Notes: generated from the letters alone by a model not told the origin. A DNA stretch of 64,000 nucleotides from Delphinapterus leucas (GCF_002288925.2 NW_022098058.1:1250021-1314020), one strand, 5' to 3'; shown: positions 1 to 11,514, numbered from the stretch's first letter. A program made the numbers and translations.

Positions 1-94
1 GATAGAGTTAATTGGAAAATGCCCATAAAATATAGTTAAATAACAAAAGTGGGTTACAAAAATAGGAGGTATAATTTAGTCTTCCCAAAATATA

Positions 95-185
95 ACTAAA
101 GCTATTTATACACAGAGAAAAACTAAAGAATATACACCGAAGTGTTAATTGTGGTTACCTCTACGTGGTGGGATTACAGATTGAT
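95..185 (+). mobile_element. possible old L1 3' UTR fragment
   Basis: The stretch resembles the 3' UTR of old mammalian L1 elements, with an 'aagaatatacacc...tgttaa...gtggttacctct...gtgggatta' arrangement. A similar arrangement recurs near 38500. It is short and diverged, so the assignment is tentative. Confidence 0.35.
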
Positions 186-228
186 TCATTTCTTGGATAA
201 ATATTTCCTGAGCACCTAGGTGCTAAGC

Positions 229-451
229 CATGGCTTGGCAAACTTTTTCCTAAGGGGCTAGATAGTAAATATTTCAGGTTTTGCAGGCCATACAGTCTCT
301 ATTGCAACTACCCAGTCCTACTCTTGTAGCACAAGAGTAGCCACAGACAGTATGGCAATGAATACACATGGCTGTGTTTCAATAAAACTTTATTTATAAG
401 AACAGGCAATGGGCCACATTCGACCCATTGGACCAAGGTTACCAACACCTG
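229..451 (+). mobile_element. hAT-type non-autonomous DNA transposon (MER-like)
   Basis: The sequence starts CATGGCTTGGCAAAC and ends GGTTACCAACACCTG, which are diverged inverted termini. Between them lies the common mammalian hAT fossil pattern: 'ctagatagtaaatattt', 'gcaggccatacagtctct' and 'caataaaactttattta'. The 8-bp flanks (tgctaagc and cactaatc) agree at 5 of 8 positions, as expected for an old hAT duplication. It has no coding capacity. Family membership is clear, but I do not assign the exact MER name. Confidence 0.75.
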
Positions 452-560
452 CACTAATCCCTGTGCTTTTCTATTTCTATATTTTTCAAATCCTCTACAT
501 AATAGACATTACACCTCTAATATGGGGAGGGGCAGTAAATTTTAAAAAACACTCACTATT

Positions 561-696
561 GGGAATTCCCTGGGAGTCCAGTGGTTAGGATTCCAGGCTC
601 TCACTGCCAAGGGCCCGGGTTCGGGAACTAAAATCCCACAAGTTGAGCAGCGCAGCCAAAAAAAAAAAAGGATTAAAAAAAGAGTTTCTTAAAAAC
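561..696 (+). mobile_element. CHR-type SINE, short old copy
   Basis: A tRNA-derived head (gggaattccctgggagtcc, then a B-box-like gggttcgggaac) runs into an A-rich tail. The flanks carry a diverged duplication: aaaaaacactcactat at 544-559 and aaaaaacagcttactat at 697-713. This is the short, older CHR layout without the long tRNA-unrelated body. CHR SINEs mark the whale, hippo and ruminant clade. Confidence 0.8.
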
Positions 697-1383
697 AAAA
701 AACAGCTTACTATCAATTGGCCCTGGAAAGGCCATGGTTGGGTCTAGTAGGGTAGCAACCTCAAATATCTCCAGGGGCTTGGCAGGTAACAAAAATGTGA
801 TTAGAGACCTTGCATAAAACAATACAGAGAGCACAGATTTCACCAAATATATTCAAATTCACTCTTTAATGTTAATGCTGTATCTGCTAAACAAAAGCGA
901 TCTATAAACCTCTAGTTTATGACTCCAGCAAATGTCACTTTAGCTAGTGCCAGCCCTGATTCAAACCCAGAGCATGACAGACCCCACTGTCCCATAGCTG
1001 TCCCCACCTTGACCCCATTAACTCATGTTGAAATGACCAGCCGGGGCCAGAGCTGCTAATCTTCATTGAGAAGGTGCCTCCGGCCATACGTGTGCATTCA
1101 CCTGACAGTAATAGGATGCAGGATGAATTTCCTTGACGTTCTGATGAGAATGCCACATGGAAGAATACCCAAGGCCTCAGTGAAGCCCAAATATTTTATG
1201 AACATTGCAGCTACTGCTCACGAAGGCTTGCCATGGGATGGAAAGGCACTACATCAGGCTGAGTGATTTATGTTTCTGAAAGCTACGTGAATTATTGCCC
1301 ATTACCTCGTTCTGGCAACTTTGCAAATTCTTGCCAATTGATTTTTGGAAAGAAGAGAATGAGAAACAAGGTGGGTTGTTCCT

Positions 1384-1386
<3 letters not shown>
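697..1386. other. no recognised feature
   Basis: I recognise no repeat family, exon or RNA gene here. Open frames are short and overlap on both strands, and composition is ordinary. Confidence 0.5.

Positions 1387-1421
<35 letters not shown>
1387..1421. repeat. (TG)n microsatellite
   Basis: About 17 uninterrupted TG dinucleotides. The Cys-Val or His-Thr strings in overlapping reading frames come from this repeat and are not protein. Confidence 0.97.
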
Positions 1422-1425
<4 letters not shown>

Positions 1426-1869
1426 CTCTGCAAAGGTTTTCAAAGGGAATCTTTATCCATTCGACAACAGGGGCAGAGGTTAAATCTTCAAGGAGGTCAG
1501 TGAGCGGGGCCTGTTTATTTGAAGGAGTTTTATTTTTGTAGTGCACATCAAGCAAGTCTTTACAGTCACTGCTCTAAATTCTTGTTGTCAATCAGGAACC
1601 TTCAGGGAAACTCTTCAGGAGACCTTCCATGCCTCAGAGGATAGATGGAGTGCAGCAAGACATAACAAAAGGGATCCAGATATGTACCTTCTCAAATTCT
1701 GAGTCCAGACAAATTTTAGGAAAAGGCTCAGAAAAAAATACAGAATTATTATGGTTGCCTAATGGCTTAATAATGGCTTACAAGCCTGAGCACAGATAAT
1801 GTTAGCACATGAACATGCTGTGGTCTGGTAAGGCTATTTCATACTCAAACATGGACTTGAAGAAATAGG
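1422..1869. other. no recognised feature
   Basis: Single-copy-looking sequence with no family, splice-site pattern or coding signal that I can support. Confidence 0.5.
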
Positions 1870-2055
1870 GTCTGGGCTAGTTCCCTCTCTGCCTTAAGGT
1901 ATTAACCTCATCCATAAACTGGGATTAATGAGACCTACTTAATAATTGTGGTAAAAATCAAATTAGGATATATATACACACATGAAAGAGTTCTATAAAC
2001 AGTAAAAAGTTTAACAGCTGTGATTCTTCTTCGTGGTATGATTATTATTACTTTA
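1870..2055 (+). repeat. MIR SINE remnant
   Basis: The order matches the MIR consensus: 'gccttaaggtattaacctcatccataaactgggattaatgagacctac', then a 'caaattaggatatata...gaaagagttctataaa' segment. It is strongly diverged. MIR is an ancient tRNA-derived SINE spread by L2. Confidence 0.6.
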
Positions 2056-3364
2056 TAAGAGTCCATTACCTGCAAATTAGAGCAAAATGTGGCTGTACAT
2101 CCACCAACTGCAATAGCGACACAAGCTCAACCACAAAGCAAGTGGTTACAGCGTCCTTAGCAGACGCATCTCCCAGCGTTACAGCAAATTTCAACAGTCA
2201 GGCTGGAATCCCATCACTCACACTTGGGCTCAGAGAGAGCACTTACTACCCCAGTATAAATCTATGTGTGCTGCTAATGCAATATGGAACTCTCTGCCAA
2301 GCACGTATTTCATGTCTTGGGTCCTATTACCAAAGAGGAAAAATACCTCATGTTTATTCGCTTGCCACTTGGCAGCGGAAATGTAATGGGTTCTTTCTGC
2401 TCCCTGCCGGGGCCATAACTCTTCATGAGACGTTGGCCAGATAGCCTCACTCTTCTCGGTCAGTCGGTCAATGGATTGCTTTTGTGGTCCTACTACGGAC
2501 CAAGCTCTGGGCTTCAAATTCCATACAAATCCGGGTTGTTGGATTAAGGTCTATTTCAGCGTTAAGAGCTTATCGGATGTTAACCAAGTGGACAATTTCT
2601 TAGTCTAACACCCCTCTGTGCCCCGTTTGGGCATAATTCAGGTTACGTGCTCTATAGTTCCACAGGAGTCACCTCCCAGCCAAGGTGCCCACCTCCCACA
2701 CCCATCGCGTGCAGATGAACTCCAGCCCCTCGGCCTTCCCCTTCCTCTTCCCTTGGCCTCTAGTAATTTCTCCCAACACTGAGGTGAATTGCTGGCAAGA
2801 ACACAACAATAGCAGATTCTAACTTTCGAAGCACTGCCTGTTTCCTCCTGTTCAACTCTTACATTCTCCCTCCTGAATGAGGGCAGCTGCTATGGGTCAG
2901 CTTATGGGGGAACTGAACAGATAAAATGCCATCTAATATTGCATTCCAGTTTCCAGGACCAAACCTTTTGGATCCTGAACGTACTTCATGGTAGGAAATA
3001 TATGAAATATATTTCCTATATAGCAGAAACACAAATGCCAGTGGTGCTGATTCCTTTACAGTGTCTGTCTTTGAGAGGTCGAGGAGTGCTGGGCAAAACC
3101 ACAGTCTTTACAAGGCTCTGGGTCCACCACGTCCCATAAGAAGGGACATAACGGATCTACAAGCACCTGATAGGGAGGGCGGTGGTCTGGCCTGAGTCCT
3201 ACTTTCTGAAATTCTAGGGACCTTAGTGATCGTCAAAGCCAGCATTTCCTCCCAGGGAGTTCCCCAGACCCCTTTGCCATGAGATGCCCCTCATTCCCAC
3301 CCTGAAACTTATCTCACCACATATCCCCTAGGTAAGGAAATAGCACTTTGATTCCCCTACTTGC
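2056..3364. other. no recognised feature apart from a short palindrome
   Basis: No repeat family or exon is recognised. The only structured item is the inverted repeat listed at 2992-3018. Frames up to about 100 codons occur on both strands and show no protein-like pattern. Confidence 0.45.
2992..3018. repeat. perfect 12-bp inverted repeat, 3-nt spacer
   Basis: taggaaatatat at 2992-3003 is the exact reverse complement of atatatttccta at 3007-3018, separated by gaa. It can form a small AT-rich hairpin. No function is implied by the sequence alone. Confidence 0.9.
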
Positions 3365-3945
3365 TCGAGTTAGAAACTGGCCATCACCTTACCTCTCCCT
3401 TACACCCAAGCCTCCATCCCAATCCATTCTAGTGCCCCAAGACTTCTAAATTCATCCATTTCTCTCCATCTCCACCACAACCCTAGTGAAAGCCACCATC
3501 ATCTCCGACCTAGACAACCACAGCAGCCTCCTAAACCAGTGTCCACATCACATTTGTCCCCTTTCCAATGTTTTTAAATCAGTTCTTCTTTGGAAAGTAG
3601 AACTCTCATTCATGTCACCACCAGCAAGTCTCTCTCCTCCCCACTCTTCACCTCCAGCCTAAAATCCTTCAATGGATTATCATCCCTTTTAGGATAACAG
3701 ACCAACCCCTAATGGGGCCTACAAGATTCTCTATGATGTGTTCTCTCCACCCCAGCACGGCCTCACCTGGTTCCCTCTGTCCCTTGCTCACTATCTTCCA
3801 GCCCCCCAGGCCTTCTCTCTGCTGCTTGAACATACCAAGTTCCTTCCTGCCTCAGAACCTTCGCACTTGCTATTCTTCTGCCTGCAATGACCTTTTCTTC
3901 TTCTCTCTGCTTTTCTCTTATCCTAACTCCTATTTATCGACAGGT
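3365..3945 (+). mobile_element. L2 LINE fragment (ORF2 end and 3' region)
   Basis: The L2 blocks appear in order: 'ttacctctcccttacacccaagcctccatcccaatcc', 'gccaccatcatctccgacctagacaaccacagcagcctcctaaa', 'atccttcaatggattatcat', then 'ttcctgcctcagaaccttcgcacttgctattcttctgcctg'. About 580 bp is colinear with the L2 consensus as I recall it. It is too diverged to keep a frame. Confidence 0.8.
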
Positions 3946-4060
3946 CTGGAGAAATGGAATAACTCCTTTATGGTGTCGCTAAGATCATTAAATGAGATTA
4001 TGCATGTAAAGTGCTTGGCCTGAGTATCCAATAAACGTTACATATGCACTATCCATGTTT
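3946..4060 (+). repeat. MIR 3' half
   Basis: 'taagatcattaaatgagattatgcatgtaaagtgcttggcc' followed by 'caataaacgttacata' matches the 3' half of MIR. It directly follows the L2 fragment on the same strand. Confidence 0.7.
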
Positions 4061-4319
4061 AAATCAGAAAATTCATTCTTATTCATGCCCATGTATTCTT
4101 CCTTTCTTTCTTCTCTAAGTTAATTGCTTTATCTTCAACTCTAGCAAGTCTTTTCAGAATGCTCAGAAGGGAGATAAAAAGTTTCTTGTTTCTACCTAGA
4201 CCTGGAAACCTCTTGGATACTTTCTTTTCTCTCCGTTTTATATAAACTTTATGTTTTACTCAAAATCCTCCCTTCCTCCTAAGATGCGGATGACCCAATT
4301 CACATCTAACTTTCTATTA

Positions 4320-4925
4320 CTACATTCAATCATTCATTTACACGTTCAGTCAAGATTGGTTAGCACCTACCAGGCCCTGTGCAAGGACAGGAGGATACAA
4401 CAATGGAGATGACACAGGACCTGCCCTTGAGAAATTCAGCAGAGACCAACAAATACAAAAACTACAACCATGAGCTGGGATGGAGGTATGCACAAAAGAG
4501 CCTATGAGCCCACTAAGGAGGAAGCAGGGACTCTGCAGGGAAGACAGTAATGGCCAAAGCGATCAGAGGCTTCACTTGGCATCTGGGCCTGGCCTTGGAG
4601 GGTGGATGGTGTTAACCAGCTGAGGCAACAGCAGAGAAGGCAGCAGGAGTAAGTCAGTGGACGAAGCCCCAAGGTCTGGAAGTGCATGGTGTGTTCAGGG
4701 ACTGGCAAAGGGCTTGCTGAGCCCACAAGTTAAGGAGTTTGGCAGGATGCAGAAGCTCAGGTGGGAAGGGTTCTTTGGAGCCAGACTGTGGATGACCTTG
4801 AAGGCCACATTCGGGGACTCAAACTTTACCCCACAGTCAATCTGATGGAAAAACGTGGTGGCAGCATGGGAGACAGGTGAGAGGAGATGGGAGAAAAGGA
4901 GACCGCTCAGGAGGCTACTGTGATC
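4320..4925 (-). mobile_element. L2 LINE fragment, antisense
   Basis: Read on the plus strand, this is the reverse complement of the L2 3' region: 'attcatttacacgttcag...ttagcacctaccaggccctgtgc', 'cctgcccttgagaaattcagcag', 'gaccttgaaggcca' and 'gaggaggctactgtgatcc' blocks in the expected order over 600 bp. Confidence 0.75.
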
Positions 4926-7009
4926 CTACAGTCAGGGATGGGGAGGCTCAGCTGAGAGATTAAGTTCCTTCCACAAAGTAGGTATTTCATGTGATGACTG
5001 ACAAATCCTGCTTCCTTAACTTTCACAAGAGCCCCAGGCATGCAGTGCCACCGGACCACTTTCAAATGCTGAGTTTCTCGCAGTAGCCTCCACATGCAGC
5101 CTTTCCTTTACAGCGTCCAGCTCAGAGTTCTCTCCACCTTGGCTGGTGGTGATGAAGGCCGTGATGTGATGTGCTGCCACTGCCACATGCAGGCAGTTCG
5201 GAGCCCAAACTGAGATCAGAGGTGTCAGGCAGACAACCCCAGCATCTATGTGTGTAACTGAGTTCATAAACCTGTGAAAAGGAAGACAGTCTGGGAGAAG
5301 AGGTAGCTTCTAGGTAAAATATGGGTATTACATTTACCCTTCACTTTGTGAACTCCTAATCATACCTCAAGGCCCAATTCAGATGCCCCATGGGAGACAC
5401 CATGAGATTTCATGATAAAGCTTAGCAGAGTAGGAGAAAAGGGCTTCTCCCACCCTTTGGCTTAGAGCAGAGATGGCTCTGGGGCAACACAGACCAGCAG
5501 GATCACAGAGGCACCTAAGGGGATGCAGCTCAGAGAGCACCAGGCCCAGGCCCTGGAACGGAAGTGGTAATCCCACAAGGGCACCCTAGCTGGGGCAAGG
5601 GGGTGATGCTTCACTCTAGGTTCCTGGCAGGAAGCAGATGTCAACTATAACACGAGTACACTTGTTCACGGCACATGTGAGATACCCTTTGGACATCTGG
5701 CACTGCCGGGCCCCTGCCCAGATTTCCCCTTCCATAGAGAACATGAACATGGGATCATGGCAGCCACCAGAAAAGCGAGGTAAGGGATCCAAGGTTGATC
5801 AATCTCAAATCAGATTCAAAACCCATCTGCTCGAGGCAGGTTCACATACCTGATCTCCCTTAGTGTGACCGCACACCTGGAGGAGCTTGTGAATGAGCAA
5901 ACTGAGGCTCATTTGGCAAGCTCCCCAAGGCCACTGGGCCGCCATGTGCTGCAGCCAGAGCCTAAGCCCAGAACATGTGAGCCCAGGAAGCCTCGTCCCC
6001 CAAGTCTCAGCGCCTCGGCTTCCCACTCACCAGAGCACCAGGGTCCCCAATTCTGGGGACGGAACCATGAGCCAGATGAACCCCTCCAGGAAAGATTCCA
6101 GGCACAATGATTCATGAGAGAGGGAAGAGAAAAATAACACCGTGCTGTCAGCAAGAAGTGTTCAAACGCTTCCTTTTGCACTTCTGTGGGACTTGGACGT
6201 GCTCTGAGCCAGGTGTTTCCACGCAGCCAGCCAGAGCGACGGCCTCTGGAGAGATGTGAAGCCTCAGAAAGGAATGCAGCCTGCACTGAAACCACAAAAA
6301 CAGATGCCAGGGTGCAAGCCGGAGTCGGCATGGGCTCAGATGGGCACCCAGACCCTGCGAATTCATTACCATTCCCTGGCCTCCCTGTCCCACTCTGCAA
6401 GGCCCATCTTTCAAAAGCCCCCTTTCCAAGTTCAGGAATGAAAGGCCCCAAGCCCCACCTCCCACCCCCGGGACTGTCTCCAGAACTAGAGAGGGGCTGT
6501 TGTTTTGATGGGGCTTTTCCTCCCCAGCCAGTGGGAGAAATGCCCACGGATCCAGTTTAGCTCAAGTGCCCAAGTGTACCTCCCATTAGCATTTCAGAGA
6601 TGTGGCTAATCACCAAGAACCATAAACTCAAGGGAGGGTCGGGGGAGAGATGAAGGAGAGGCCTGCTTCTCCTCCAGAAACACAGACTTTTATCTGAGGG
6701 GATGACCACATAGGACTGAAAAAAGAAAACGCCCGGGGAAAAGCACGAACTCTAGCATTTCTCTACCCTGGGCGGTCGGCAGGCAGGGGAACCTGGGGTA
6801 CAGTCACCAGCAATTCTGCAGGCAGAGCTGCATGGTGTTCATGCAGAAAAAGGACACCTAGCAAGTGTCACTTGTCATTTTTATTGGGCTATGAAAAAAT
6901 CTTTACAGAACAATTTGCTCCTGACCATCTCGTCTCCTGGGGACACAGAGGAAGTGCCATGGGGTAAAGCCAGACTCATGAAATAGCTACTTCTGCAAAG
7001 TGGCCTGTG
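4926..7009. other. 2.1 kb with no supported gene; trace of MIR-like sequence near 5860-5940
   Basis: 'gagcaaactgaggctcatttggcaagctccccaaggccac' (about 5895-5937) resembles an antisense MIR core. A 212-codon minus-strand frame (5909-6547) crosses it and is rich in Gly, Ser, Pro and Trp, as expected of chance frames in GC-rich DNA. No exon, promoter or RNA gene is recognised. Confidence 0.45.
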
Positions 7010-7420
7010 TCTAACAGTACCTTACAACCACATAATGCTTGATGCTTTTCAAAACCCATCTGCATCCATTATTTATTAGACCCCACATGGCCTCCAGTTC
7101 ACAGTGGAGAACTTGAGATGTGGGAAACCTAGGACGTGGGGCTGGCAGGCAGGTTCCTGGTCTCGCCACCACCTCTCCACTGTCCCACTTCCTCCCCAGT
7201 TCTGTTGGGCAAGTGCCCATGGGAGAGCGATCCTGCTGCACAGCACTGTTCAGATCAGAAACCACTTCCCAAACTCTGAGCGTGGGCCGAAGAAAGAATG
7301 AATGAATGAACTCCTTGTAATTATAGGCGGGCAGGGCGGGTACCATCAGTCCCATTTTCCAGGTGAGGAAACAGAAGCCCTAGGCCCACCAGACACATGC
7401 GAGCTCCCTGAGGCCCCAGC
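7010..7420 (-). repeat. MIR-like repeat split by about 240 bp
   Basis: The left part (7018-7078, 'caaccacataatgcttgatgcttttcaaaaccc') and right part (7325-7395, 'ggcgggcagggcgggtaccatcagtcccattttccaggtgaggaaac') fit two consecutive blocks of one antisense MIR-like element. The intervening 7080-7320 is unassigned and includes a short (AATG)n run. Confidence 0.45.
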
Positions 7421-7429
7421 TAGGGGTGA

Positions 7430-7985
7430 ACTATGGCCCAGGATTTGTGATGCCCAGCGCGCCAGGTTTCATTAGATGCCCCAAACTTCTTCAGCTCCTC
7501 CCTGTGCTCACTATCCTTGCCCCGTGACTCTATAGTTCCTCTCTCACTAAAGAGGTGGAATCTGTTTCCCCACCCCTTGGATCTGGGCTGGCCTATGACT
7601 TGCTTTGGCTGAGAGAATGTGGTATGCCTGGGCCCCAGAGGCCTTGCGTGTAACAACAAACCAGGAGTCCGCGCCGCTCCTCCCCACGTCATCGCCTGTG
7701 CCCACCTGCTCTTACACCCCTGCCATTGCCAGGAGCACACGCCCAGACTAGCCTGTGGGAGGACAGGAGACACGGGAATGGAGCTGCGTTGCCCTGGTTG
7801 CCCTGGTTGCCCCAGTCACCCTGGCCCAAAACAGCTAACCTCATACATGTGAGTGAACCCAGCCAAGATCAACAGAGCTGCCTAGCTGACCTCCAGACAC
7901 ACGAGCAATGAACACTTGTGACCCATGCCACTAAGCTGTGTAGGTGGTTGTCGTGCACGATTCTATGGCAGTAGCTAACAGGTAC
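7430..7985 (+). mobile_element. LTR-like repeat, MaLR/ERVL-like, family not assigned
   Basis: The layout is that of a mammalian solo LTR. It has 'ggatctgggctggcctatgacttgctttggc', 'cagctgacctccagacacacgag', a 'ccactaagctgtgtaggtggttgtc' end block and a terminal 'tagctaacaggtacac'. No gag or pol sequence adjoins it. It includes three copies of a 9-10 bp 'ttgccctgg' unit near 7789-7815. Confidence 0.5.
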
Positions 7986-8024
7986 ACGGCGCCTGTTCCA
8001 TCCACCCATCCTCCTATGCCTCCA

Positions 8025-8400
8025 TCGATTCACTCAGCGTGTATTTGCTGAGTGCCTACTACATGCCCAGCACCGTGCTCGGCACTGCGGACACAGTGGT
8101 GAGCAAGGCAGACCCTGCCCTGCCTTCGTGGAGTGCGCAGACCAGGGAGGAGGACTGATAAGCAATTACAATTCACGGAGAGGAGGGTGGGCAGGGAGGC
8201 TAGGAGAGGTTCCTGGAAGGAGTGACATCTCAGCAGAAATCTAAGGGCTGGAGAGGAGCCGTGGGGCTAGGAGAGGTGTCAGGGAGAATGTTCCCAGTGA
8301 AGACTCAGCCTGGCAGAGGCCTGATGAGGTATGTGGCACTGAAGCCTGGAAGTAAGAAGGTGGGGGAGGAAAGGGGACTCCAGAGGGGCCAGCATCAGAG
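8025..8400 (-). mobile_element. L2 LINE 3' end, antisense
   Basis: 'attcactcagcgtgtatttgctgagtgcctactacatgcccagcaccgtgctcggcactgcggacac' is the reverse complement of the L2 terminus. It is followed by 'ccctgccctgccttcgtggagtg' and 'aggttcctggaaggagtgacatctcagc', in L2 order. Confidence 0.8.
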
Positions 8401-8754
8401 GGACCCAGCCATCATCCCAGACACTTTTTCCGTATTTATGTTCAAGGCCACGCACAGATAGAGAAACAAACGCAGAGGCCACAGAGCAGTTCCATTGCAC
8501 ACTCAGGGAGCAGGGCCTGAGGAGAGCCTTCTAAGGGCAGCAGCAGAAGTTCTTGCATTTTTACTGTAAGGGACATTTGCTACCTGCCTAAAGCTGTAGG
8601 TTCTTTGCTGGTTCTCGCACGGGACAGAGTGAGGAAATGAAAGTTTACCGATGGAATCTAGAACACTCCTCTAAAGCAGCCAATCAGAGGGAGACAGAAG
8701 TATGCTCATCTCTATGGAGAAAAATGGAAAAAGAATGCCAGGGGAGGCTGTATG

Positions 8755-9790
8755 TTGTGGCATTCATTCATTCATCCATTCATTCTTTCAGCCAAGTCCG
8801 CCCTAAGTGGACACACTGTGCCAGCCCCGAGGAGGACTGAAGATGACTGGCCCTCAATCCTGTCTGCAAAGACCTCCAGTCCAGAAAAAACTGGGTCAAC
8901 ACCAGACTTTCTGTATAGACAGAGCCTAGAGGCAGCAATCTGCTGGATGTGGACACTTGGGAAATAGCTTTGAAGCTGGTTGAGAATAAGGAGAGTGCAT
9001 TTTTACTTAGATTATGTATTTATGTGGGGTGCCTTGGGGAGGAGAGGTTGAAGTCACCCTTTGGCTCAGCCATTACGTAGGGGAGATCAAATATGTGTGG
9101 AACAGCCTGCAATACAGTTATCAAATGGGAAGGGGTGGCAGTGAGATTCAGATGGAATTTGAAGAGTTTGGAAGAGGGCAAGATGGGCCATTACTGGCTG
9201 AGTGAATCAGGCAGGGCTTCTAGAAAGAAAGATGAGTCAAAGATTGAGGAGAATGAGGAAAAGGTCTACAGGGGGAAGGAAACATCCAAAAGTGTGGAGG
9301 TAGGGAAGGCTGGAACCAACCTGGGCACTCATTCTGGGTGCTTGGAGCACAGTCATCAACAATAGGGAAAAAGTAGAAAGTCAGCTGGACAGGCAAGCTG
9401 GAGCCCAATGAAGGAGGTTCTGAGATACCAAGAGATGGAGGTTGAACTTTATCCAGAAGATAATTGAGTCAAAGAATGTGACATCAGGGGTGCATTTCGG
9501 GAATATTCATCTGACCAACTAATGGGTTGGGAAGGAGAGACTGAAGCCAAGAAGAGCAATTAAGAAGATCCTGCCAGAACCAGCTGGAGAAGAGGAGACA
9601 GATGTAAGAAACAGACTCCAAATGACTGGACAACTGGCTGGATGGAAAGAGCAGAGCCGAGGGTCATCCCAAGGTTTCCGTCTGTGAGGATGACTGTGAA
9701 CTCCACTGCAGTAGGGAAGACTGGAGGGCTGCTGGTTTGTGGGCTGAGGCTGTCAGACATAGTGGGGTTGGACTGCCAGAGGGGCGGCCG
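8755..9790 (-). mobile_element. L2 LINE, antisense, long degraded copy
   Basis: It starts with the L2 terminal (ATTC)n run, inverted, at 8760-8790. It continues through 'gggcttctagaaagaaagatgagtcaaagattgagg', 'ggttgaactttatccagaagataattgagtc' and 'ccaaggtttccgtctgtgagg' blocks that parallel the antisense L2 body. Similarity is clear at the start and patchy after 8970. Confidence 0.5.
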
Positions 9791-9818
9791 GCAAGGAGCT
9801 CAGGGGAGAGCAAAGGTA

Positions 9819-9838
9819 CTGCTGCTGCTGCTGCTGCT
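9819..9838. repeat. (CTG)n, about 6.7 units
   Basis: A short pure CTG/CAG trinucleotide run. It gives poly-Leu or poly-Ala in overlapping frames, but no gene context supports translation. Confidence 0.9.
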
Positions 9839-10024
9839 ACTGAAAGACAGGCCAGGTTTGGAAATGAGGAGATGGAAGCAATGGGGAGCCAGTCAAAAAG
9901 AAATGACTGAAGCCGCAAGGGAGAGAGAAGATAAGAACAAACCAGGAGCTCGTCCTGCTTCTCCCACATCATTGCCTGTGCCCCAGGGAAATGCTGTTCT
10001 AGGTCCCAAGCCTTGCCTGGGTCG

Positions 10025-10160
10025 GATCTTATTTATTTCTTCACAGTCTCCCCGCAATAGAACGTGCCCTCCATGAGGGACTGTTGTCGGTTAGATTTTC
10101 TGCAGCATCCCCTGTACCTTGAATACTGCCTGCACATCAGAAGAGCTCCTAAGTGTCCCA
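10025..10160 (+). mobile_element. L2 LINE 3' end
   Basis: 'gaacgtgccctccatgagggactgttgtc...catcccctgtaccttgaatactgcctgcacatcag' follows the L2 terminal pattern (stop-proximal 'gagggcaggga' and 'cagcgcctagcacagtgcctggcacat'). Confidence 0.55.
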
Positions 10161-10579
10161 TAGACATGTTTGGTGGTGACTGACCTGGCCACGACCCCTG
10201 AAAAGGAGAGGTACGACATGCCAGACCACACTCCAGTGACTGGGATAGGAGTGGACAGTGATCCAAGCTGGGTGTGGGGAGAGGGTGTCCACTCACAGGC
10301 TGCTCGAACCAGCTAGTCTCTCTCAGACATTTGAACTAAGACACAAGGACTGAGGGCAGTTGTGATGGGAACAGGAGCCTTAAAGCCATGCAGGCTCTGG
10401 GCTGGTGGCCATCGTGGGCCGTGAGCAAAGTGAGTAGGTGAGAAAGCCTGTGGTCAGAGAGAGGCAGGAGAAAGGGGCAGAGAGAAGCAGAGACACACGA
10501 CCCCTGAGAAATGAGCAGAGTGGCCTCCATTCCTAACCTCCCAGCTCCAACCTTGGAAGTACTGGCTTAACTCTGCTCT
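10161..10579. other. no recognised feature
   Basis: Purine-rich single-copy-looking DNA with no family or exon recognised. Confidence 0.45.
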
Positions 10580-11040
10580 CAGCCCCTGGGCACTGTGGGC
10601 GGCACAGAATCAGCCACCAGATTCTCCTTCAGAAAGGAAGGCTGCATCCTCCCAGCTGCTGGGAATGCTTCCGGAAGACTACCCGTGGCTGCTAGCCCCT
10701 CTGGAGACTGAAGAACGCTGCCTCACCCATGGTCACGCTCCTTCCAGCAGCAACCCACGTCCATGACTGACCAACATCCCATGTAAAGGCCTGGGCCCCT
10801 TGCTCCAACCTGGGACAAGTCTGAAGAGCCTCTCCAAGTTCCAGAATGTCACATAGAATGGGCTGAGGCCTTCACTGGGACTGCATCAGAGCTCAACTCC
10901 TCCCTCTGGCCAATCACCTTCAGAAGGGTTGATGCCAATCAGACACCCCAATAAATGCCCTGCATGCTAATCTCCATCTCAGCACCTGTTTCCCAGGGAA
11001 CCCCACCCTCAACAGCCCTAATATTGCCTATTATATCCTT
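10580..11040 (+). mobile_element. LTR-like repeat, class not assigned
   Basis: The 3' part carries 'ccaataaatgccctgcatgctaatctccatctcagcacctgtttcccagggaacccc'. This is the R-U5-like end with an AATAAA that I know from several mammalian LTR families. The upstream GC-rich part fits an LTR U3. No internal retroviral genes adjoin it. Confidence 0.5.
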
Positions 11041-11080
11041 ATAATAAACTCTTTGTATACTAGCCAGCACAAGTAAATCT

Positions 11081-11421
11081 TTTTTTTTTAATAGATTTTT
11101 TTTTTTTATTTATTTATTTTTGGCTGTGTTGGGTCTTCGTTGCTGCGCGCGGGCTTTCTCTAGTTGCGGTGAGCGGGGGCTACTCTTCATTGTGGTGCGC
11201 AGATTTCTCATTGTGACGGCTTCTCTTGTTGCAAAGCATGGGCTCAAGGCATGCGGGCTTCAGTAGTTGTGGTTCATGGGCTCTAGAGCGCAGGCTCAGT
11301 AGTTGTGGTGCACAGGCTCAGTTGCTCTGTGGCATGTGGGATCTTCCCGGACCAGGGCTCGAACCTGTGTCCCCTGCGCTGGCAGGCGGATTCTTAACCA
11401 CTGCACCACCAGGGAAGCCCC
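11081..11421 (-). mobile_element. CHR-2-type SINE, near full length, antisense
   Basis: The head reads inverted at the right end (accagggaagcccc) and the T-rich tail lies at 11081-11117. Between them is the tRNA-unrelated body ('gttgctgcgcgcgggctttctctagttgcgg'). The target duplication is acaagtaaatctt (11069-11081) and acgagtaaatctt (11422-11434), 12 of 13 identical. At about 340 bp it is the longest CHR copy in the window. It joins the end of the LTR-like sequence to unrelated DNA. Confidence 0.93.
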
Positions 11422-11514
11422 ACGAGTAAATCTTGATTAGACTGAGGGTACCAGTTTTTGTATTCCTAAGAGCACTTACCATGGTGTTTTGCAAATAATA
11501 GCAAGAAGAAGAAG

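Noticed and set aside
1249..1555. Frames with Cys-Val or His-Thr repeats
   Set aside because: Produced by the (TG)n microsatellite.
5909..6547. 212-codon open frame on the minus strand
   Set aside because: Composition is that of GC-rich chance frames (Gly, Ser, Pro, Trp). Plus-strand frames of 60-124 codons overlap it, no domain is recognisable, and part covers a MIR-like trace.
7789..7815. Short direct repeats as a CRISPR-like array
   Set aside because: Only three 9-10 bp units with no spacers, in a mammalian repeat context.
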